The translations under genes were made by a program, and so were the position numbers. From Thermoanaerobacteraceae bacterium (lineage in GTDB: Bacteria > Bacillota > Desulfotomaculia > Desulfotomaculales > Ammonificaceae), in the NCBI GenBank assembly GCA_030016455.1, contig JASEJH010000060.1, forward strand, positions 1 to 8,034: 8,034 nucleotides of DNA. The letters run 5' to 3'. Positions 5,185-8,034 of this stretch are shown one piece after another (the stretch's first letter is position 1; each line of letters starts with the position of its first letter). The notes beneath the pieces were generated by a model, which saw only the letters and a list, made by a program, of their open reading frames with translations, searched no databases and was not told the DNA's origin.

Positions 5185-5652
5185 TCATACGGACCGGTCA
5201 ACGAGACCGTACCGCGAACCTGCCCCCGCGTAATCCTCCCGGCATAAAGTACGGGCTACTGCTTCCTCCAGCATCAACCCGCGCTGGAGTAAAAAGCAGA
5301 TCCGGGATTGGAGCCGCAACAATTCCAAAACGTCCCCTGCGAGACGTTCGGTCAACGCTTCCAGCACCCTGTTGTATTTCACCGGGAGCGAATGTAAAAG
5401 TTCGGCCAACTTACCGTTCCGCGGCAGGGCCAACTCTTCTTCCAACAGCTGCTGGACCGCACAGCGTTCGTTTTCCAACCCGGCTATTGCCGCCGTTAAC
5501 TTTTCTTGTTCGGCAGCCGCACGCAAAACGCCGCCGGCGTCGCCGGAGACGAGCGCTTCCATTTCTTCCTCGGCCACCGCGATCAATTTCTTAAGTACCG
5601 CAGTTTGCGCCTCCAGAACCCCCGCCAGCTTTTCAACCGTTTCCAACGTCAT
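5185..5652 (-). CDS. flgN: Flagellar export chaperone FlgN
   Basis: Cytoplasmic type III export chaperone for FlgK and FlgL. The product is 155 aa, typical for FlgN. It is almost wholly helical: an N-terminal heptad-rich segment (EKLAGVLEAQTAVLKKL, 7-23), a charged middle (QEKLTAAIAGLENER, 49-63) and a C-terminal helix with LLRLQSRICFLLQRGLML. It ends in YAGAGSRYGLVDRSV, which resembles the Tyr/Gly-rich tail ending in LVD.. of other FlgN proteins. Assignment rests on this plus position between flgM and flgK, because FlgN sequences diverge strongly. ATG at 5652 follows AAAAGGGG with only about 2 nt spacing, which is short. A 57-nt gap containing an inverted repeat separates it from flgM. Confidence 0.88.
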   Translation of the reverse strand: MTLETVEKLAGVLEAQTAVLKKLIAVAEEEMEALVSGDAGGVLRAAAEQEKLTAAIAGLENERCAVQQLLEEELALPRNGKLAELLHSLPVKYNRVLEALTERLAGDVLELLRLQSRICFLLQRGLMLEEAVARTLCREDYAGAGSRYGLVDRSV

Positions 5653-5697
5653 TTCCCCTTTTACCTGTTCTTCAAATGCCTTCCCGCACCGGAAGAT

Positions 5698-5726
5698 TAA
5701 ACCGGCGGTTTAGGATCGCCGGTTTA
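5698..5726 (-). repeat. Inverted repeat spanning the flgM stop: possible attenuator or processing hairpin
   Basis: Arms TAAACCGGCG (5698-5707) and CGCCGGTTTA (5717-5726) are perfect 10-bp reverse complements around a 9-nt spacer. The flgM stop codon (5712-5710) lies in the loop. On the coding strand the 3' arm ends in TTTA and is followed by ATCTTCC, a weak T-rich tail. This could act as a leaky terminator, a 3'-end stabiliser or an RNase processing site between flgM and flgN. No function is proven. Confidence 0.55.
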
Positions 5727-6006
5727 GCCTCAACTCTTCCAGGATACCTTGTGCGATTTGCTCCGGACTCGGTTTGAAGGTGCCCGCCGCGATCTCGCGC
5801 CGCAGCCGCACCACGAGCTCTTCGCGCACGTCCGGAATTTCCCGCAGTTTTTCTTTTAGTTGCTGCAACCCCTGAATCTCGGCAGAGGGTTCATAACTAT
5901 CGCTAACCCGGTTCTCCTTGCCGGGTTTTTCAGTCTTCCGGGGCTGTTTCTGTTGCACGCCGTAAACTTTGGCGGCATCGGGTCTGTTGGGAGGACTAAC
6001 TTTCAT
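5710..6006 (-). CDS. flgM: Anti-sigma-28 factor FlgM
   Basis: Binds SigD/FliA (sigma-28) and keeps late flagellar genes off until FlgM is exported through the completed hook. From ATG 6006 the product is 98 aa, beginning MKVSPPN, similar to the MKI start of B. subtilis FlgM. The N-terminal half is polar and basic (QKQPRKTEKPGKEN), as expected for the disordered export segment. The C-terminal half has the FlgM signature: DSYEPSAE (36-43), PDVREELVVRLRREI (58-72), then GTFKPSPEQIAQGILEEL (75-92), the helices that contact sigma. Start choice: TTG at 6015 is in frame but abuts the GGAGGGG ribosome binding site, whereas ATG at 6006 lies 9 nt from it. A clear sigma-28 promoter precedes the gene, so FlgM is transcribed by the sigma factor it inhibits. 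Confidence 0.93.
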   Translation of the reverse strand: MKVSPPNRPDAAKVYGVQQKQPRKTEKPGKENRVSDSYEPSAEIQGLQQLKEKLREIPDVREELVVRLRREIAAGTFKPSPEQIAQGILEELRLNRRS

Positions 6007-6042
6007 CTTTGCCAACCCCTCCGTCTGATCGCTCTACCATAA

Positions 6043-6070
6043 AAATCGGCGCAAACACAAGAAAACTTTA
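6043..6070 (-). promoter_or_regulatory. Sigma-28 (SigD/FliA) promoter for flgM and the genes downstream
   Basis: The minus strand has -35 TAAA (6070-6067), extended as TAAAGTTT as in the enterobacterial consensus, a 16-nt spacer, and -10 GCCGATTT (6050-6043), matching GCCGATAT at 7 of 8 bases. The cheB stop codon TAA is part of the -35. The predicted start near 6036 gives a leader of about 30 nt before the flgM ATG. It allows the flgM-flgN-flgK-flgL run to be transcribed separately from the chemotaxis genes. Confidence 0.85.
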
Positions 6071-7129
6071 TAGTTCCTTGATAATCTCCTGCGCAATGTC
6101 CTGCAGCGGCACCACCTTGTCCGCCACTCCGAGCTCCAGCGCCGCCTTGGGCATGCCGAAAACCACGCAACTCTCTTCCGCCTCAACAATGGTCCGGCCC
6201 CGGCGCTTTTTTATCTCCTGCATTCCAAGCGCCCCATCCCGGCCCATCCCCGTCAGCAATACGCCTAAAACTTTCTCTCCAAAATGCTCTGCTGCCGACG
6301 TCATCACCTTATCCACCGAGGGACAAAAACTCCCGGGAGCCAGGGATCGCTTTTTGTTCACCACGCTTACCTTCAGTTTACCTGGACCCCCGTCAAAATA
6401 AAAGTCACTTCCTGCAGGTGCAATCAACACCTGCCCCGGAAGGACCAAATCCCCGTTTACAGCGTGCTTGACGGTAATCACCGAACGCTTGGCCAGGTGC
6501 TCGGACAGGGCACCTGTAAAGCCAGTCGGCATGTGCTGCACCACCACCACCGCCGCGGGAAGGTCGGCCGGAAACGCCGGGATGATCGTCTGCAGGGCTG
6601 CCGGACCCCCCGTGGAGCACCCGATTACTACCAGTTCCCGCCGCGCCCTTCCCGGTGCCGGCTTGAACAAACGGCGGCCTTGGTCCGGCGCCTTTGGCCC
6701 TTGCTCCGACTCGCCGCCCGGTGCCTTTTTAAAAGAGACCCCAGCGGCCGTCTTGATCTTTACCGCCAGTTCAGCCATTACCAGCGGGAGTTCGGCGATA
6801 CTCGAAGGTTTCGCGACAAAGTCCACCGCACCCAGGGCCAGCGCCTCCATCGTTTCCCAACTGCCCTCCCGGGTGCGAGCACTCAGCATCACCACCGGCA
6901 CAGGCTGTGTCCGCATCAGGTGCCTGAGGGTGGTCAACCCGTCAAGCACCGGCATCGCCACATCCATGACCACCACGTCCGGCTTCAATTCAAGCAATTT
7001 ATCCAAAGCCTCCCGTCCGTTCGCCGCCGTTCCCACCAGTTCTATGCCGGGGTCTTCGCTCAGCATCCGGCCGACGATACTCCGGACCAGGGCCATGTCG
7101 TCAACCAGCATCACCCTAACCGGCGGCAT
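6068..7129 (-). CDS. cheB: Chemotaxis response regulator protein-glutamate methylesterase CheB
   Basis: Removes methyl groups from glutamates of chemoreceptors (and deamidates glutamines) when phosphorylated by CheA, giving adaptation. The product is 353 aa, normal length. The receiver domain (about 1-125) has acidic pair D10-D11, phospho-acceptor D56 in VVVMDVAMP, S83 and K107 in FVAKPSS. A charged linker (about 126-163) leads to the esterase domain with the catalytic triad S172 (GCSTGGP), H199 (VVQHMP) and D298 (TGMGRDG), followed by SCVVFGMPKAAL. All key residues are present. ATG at 7129 has GGAGGAGG at 6 nt and overlaps the cheA 3' end by 14 nt, so the two are translationally coupled. The open frame runs 21 codons farther upstream into cheA, but those residues are non-homologous. 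It is the last chemotaxis gene before flgM. Confidence 0.97.
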   Translation of the reverse strand: MPPVRVMLVDDMALVRSIVGRMLSEDPGIELVGTAANGREALDKLLELKPDVVVMDVAMPVLDGLTTLRHLMRTQPVPVVMLSARTREGSWETMEALALGAVDFVAKPSSIAELPLVMAELAVKIKTAAGVSFKKAPGGESEQGPKAPDQGRRLFKPAPGRARRELVVIGCSTGGPAALQTIIPAFPADLPAAVVVVQHMPTGFTGALSEHLAKRSVITVKHAVNGDLVLPGQVLIAPAGSDFYFDGGPGKLKVSVVNKKRSLAPGSFCPSVDKVMTSAAEHFGEKVLGVLLTGMGRDGALGMQEIKKRRGRTIVEAEESCVVFGMPKAALELGVADKVVPLQDIAQEIIKEL

Positions 7130-8034
7130 AGGCCGCCTCCTCCACCGCGTCACCCCGCACGAACTCGGAAACCAAACCCCTGACGTCCACAATCAGCGCT
7201 ACCTCACCGTCACCCAGGATGGTGGCCCCGGAAATACCCGGAACCCGGCCCAAATAGTTGCCGAGCGATTTGATTACAATCTCCTGTTCCCCCAAAAGCC
7301 GTTCCACCGCCACACCGAGACGCTGGTTGCCGACTCCGACGATCACCACATAGACCCTCGCCGCTTCCTTTCGCCGGCTGCCGAAGACTTCGGCCAGCCA
7401 GACAAGCGGCAGCGCCCGGCCGCGGACAACGATCACCTCGGATTGGCGGACCTTCTGGACCGCGCCGGGGACGATCCGGATGGTTTCCATCACGTTCACC
7501 AGCGGCAAAGCGTAAACCTGCTTGTCAACCTGAACCATCAGCGCCCGGATGATGGCCAGCGTGAGCGGCAGCTTGATCGTTATCTTCGTTCCCTTCCCCG
7601 GGGCCGTGGCCAGCTCAACAAAACCGTTAATCTGCTCGATTTGTTTCCGGACCACGTCCATCCCCACGCCGCGGCCCGAAAGGTCGGTCACGCAATCGGC
7701 CAGGGAGAATCCCGGAGTGAAGACAAAATCAAGCACCTCGCGGTCCGTCAAGCGCGCCGCCGCCTCTGCGTCCACCAGGCTCCTTTCCACGGCCCGGCTC
7801 CGGATCTTCTCTACGTCCATCCCCCGCCCGTCATCCTCAATGAAGATGACGATGTGGTTCTCCTCGTGGAACGCCTTTAATCTGATGGTGCCGGTACGCG
7901 GTTTTCCCGCCGTCACCCGTTCGTCCGGCGGTTCGATCCCGTGGTCCACGGCGTTGCGGAGCAGATGGATCAGGGGATCGCCGATCACCTCGATCACGTT
8001 CCGGTCGAGTTCGGTTTCCTTCCCTTCGATGACG
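7116..8034 (-). CDS. cheA: Chemotaxis histidine kinase CheA, C-terminal part (5' end outside the window)
   Basis: Kinase that phosphorylates CheY and CheB in response to receptor arrays. Only about 305 C-terminal residues are visible; the frame is open to the window edge, where it reads VIEGKETELDRNVIEVIGDP, so P1, P2 and dimerisation domains lie beyond. Seen in order are the ATPase N box HLLRNAVDHGIE (about 23-34 of the visible part), G1 box EDDGRGMD (66-73), F-box FTPGFSLAD (about 104-112) and G2 box SGRGVGMDVVRK (about 118-129). GTKITIKLPLTLAIIRAL then leads into the P5 CheW-like domain (about 160-300), with VYALPLVNVMETIRI and LGVAVERLLGEQEIVIKSLG. The ATP-binding motifs look intact. A GTG at 7997 is an internal valine, not a start. 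The stop TAG overlaps the start of cheB. Confidence 0.97.
   Translation of the reverse strand, partial: VIEGKETELDRNVIEVIGDPLIHLLRNAVDHGIEPPDERVTAGKPRTGTIRLKAFHEENHIVIFIEDDGRGMDVEKIRSRAVERSLVDAEAAARLTDREVLDFVFTPGFSLADCVTDLSGRGVGMDVVRKQIEQINGFVELATAPGKGTKITIKLPLTLAIIRALMVQVDKQVYALPLVNVMETIRIVPGAVQKVRQSEVIVVRGRALPLVWLAEVFGSRRKEAARVYVVIVGVGNQRLGVAVERLLGEQEIVIKSLGNYLGRVPGISGATILGDGEVALIVDVRGLVSEFVRGDAVEEAAYAAG

Noticed and set aside
6468..7880. Long plus-strand open frame (470 codons) antisense to cheB and cheA
   Set aside because: It covers two certain genes on the other strand; the product is His/Arg/Thr-rich with no domain logic or ribosome binding site support.

Overview
This window is the late (class III) flagellar and chemotaxis gene cluster of a Gram-positive, FliW/CsrA-type bacterium. 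Every gene lies on the minus strand, so it reads from high to low coordinates. The order is cheA (3' part only), cheB, flgM, flgN, a small unrecognised gene, flgK, flgL, a YviE/DUF6470 gene, fliW, csrA, flagellin. From flgM onward this matches Bacillus subtilis (flgM-yvyG-flgK-flgL-yviE-fliW-csrA-hag), apart from the extra small gene between flgN and flgK. The GC-rich coding sequence and protein style suggest a Clostridia lineage such as Peptococcaceae/Desulfotomaculum/Moorella relatives. That placement is inference from gene order and composition, not from a marker gene.

Layout. 7116-8034: C-terminal part of CheA kinase, truncated by the window edge. 6068-7129: CheB methylesterase, overlapping cheA by 14 nt. 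6043-6070: a very good sigma-28 (SigD/FliA) promoter whose -35 TAAA contains the cheB stop codon; it drives flgM and probably the genes behind it. 5710-6006: anti-sigma factor FlgM. 5185-5652: chaperone FlgN. 4777-5142: small acidic protein, possibly FlaG-like. 3343-4764 and 2340-3227: hook-filament junction proteins FlgK and FlgL, separated by a 115-nt gap that carries a repeat composite. 1765-2328: DUF6470/YviE. 1321-1755: FliW. 1061-1297: CsrA. 60-884: flagellin, preceded by a structured leader and followed by an intrinsic terminator (4-35).

How the genes work together. FlgM holds SigD until the hook is complete and FlgM is exported; SigD then transcribes flgM and the late genes. FlgN escorts FlgK and FlgL to the export gate. 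FliW, flagellin and CsrA form the known partner-switch circuit: free flagellin binds FliW, which releases CsrA, and CsrA represses flagellin translation. The leader at 885-1010 shows the expected targets, a GGA-loop hairpin and a Shine-Dalgarno that overlaps a second GGA site. CheA and CheB supply signalling and receptor adaptation.

No wholly new system is evident. The least explained items are the heptamer/palindrome composite between flgK and flgL, a perfect 12-bp-arm inverted repeat inside flgK next to the only cysteine in the axial proteins, the small gene between flgN and flgK, and an inverted repeat spanning the flgM stop.
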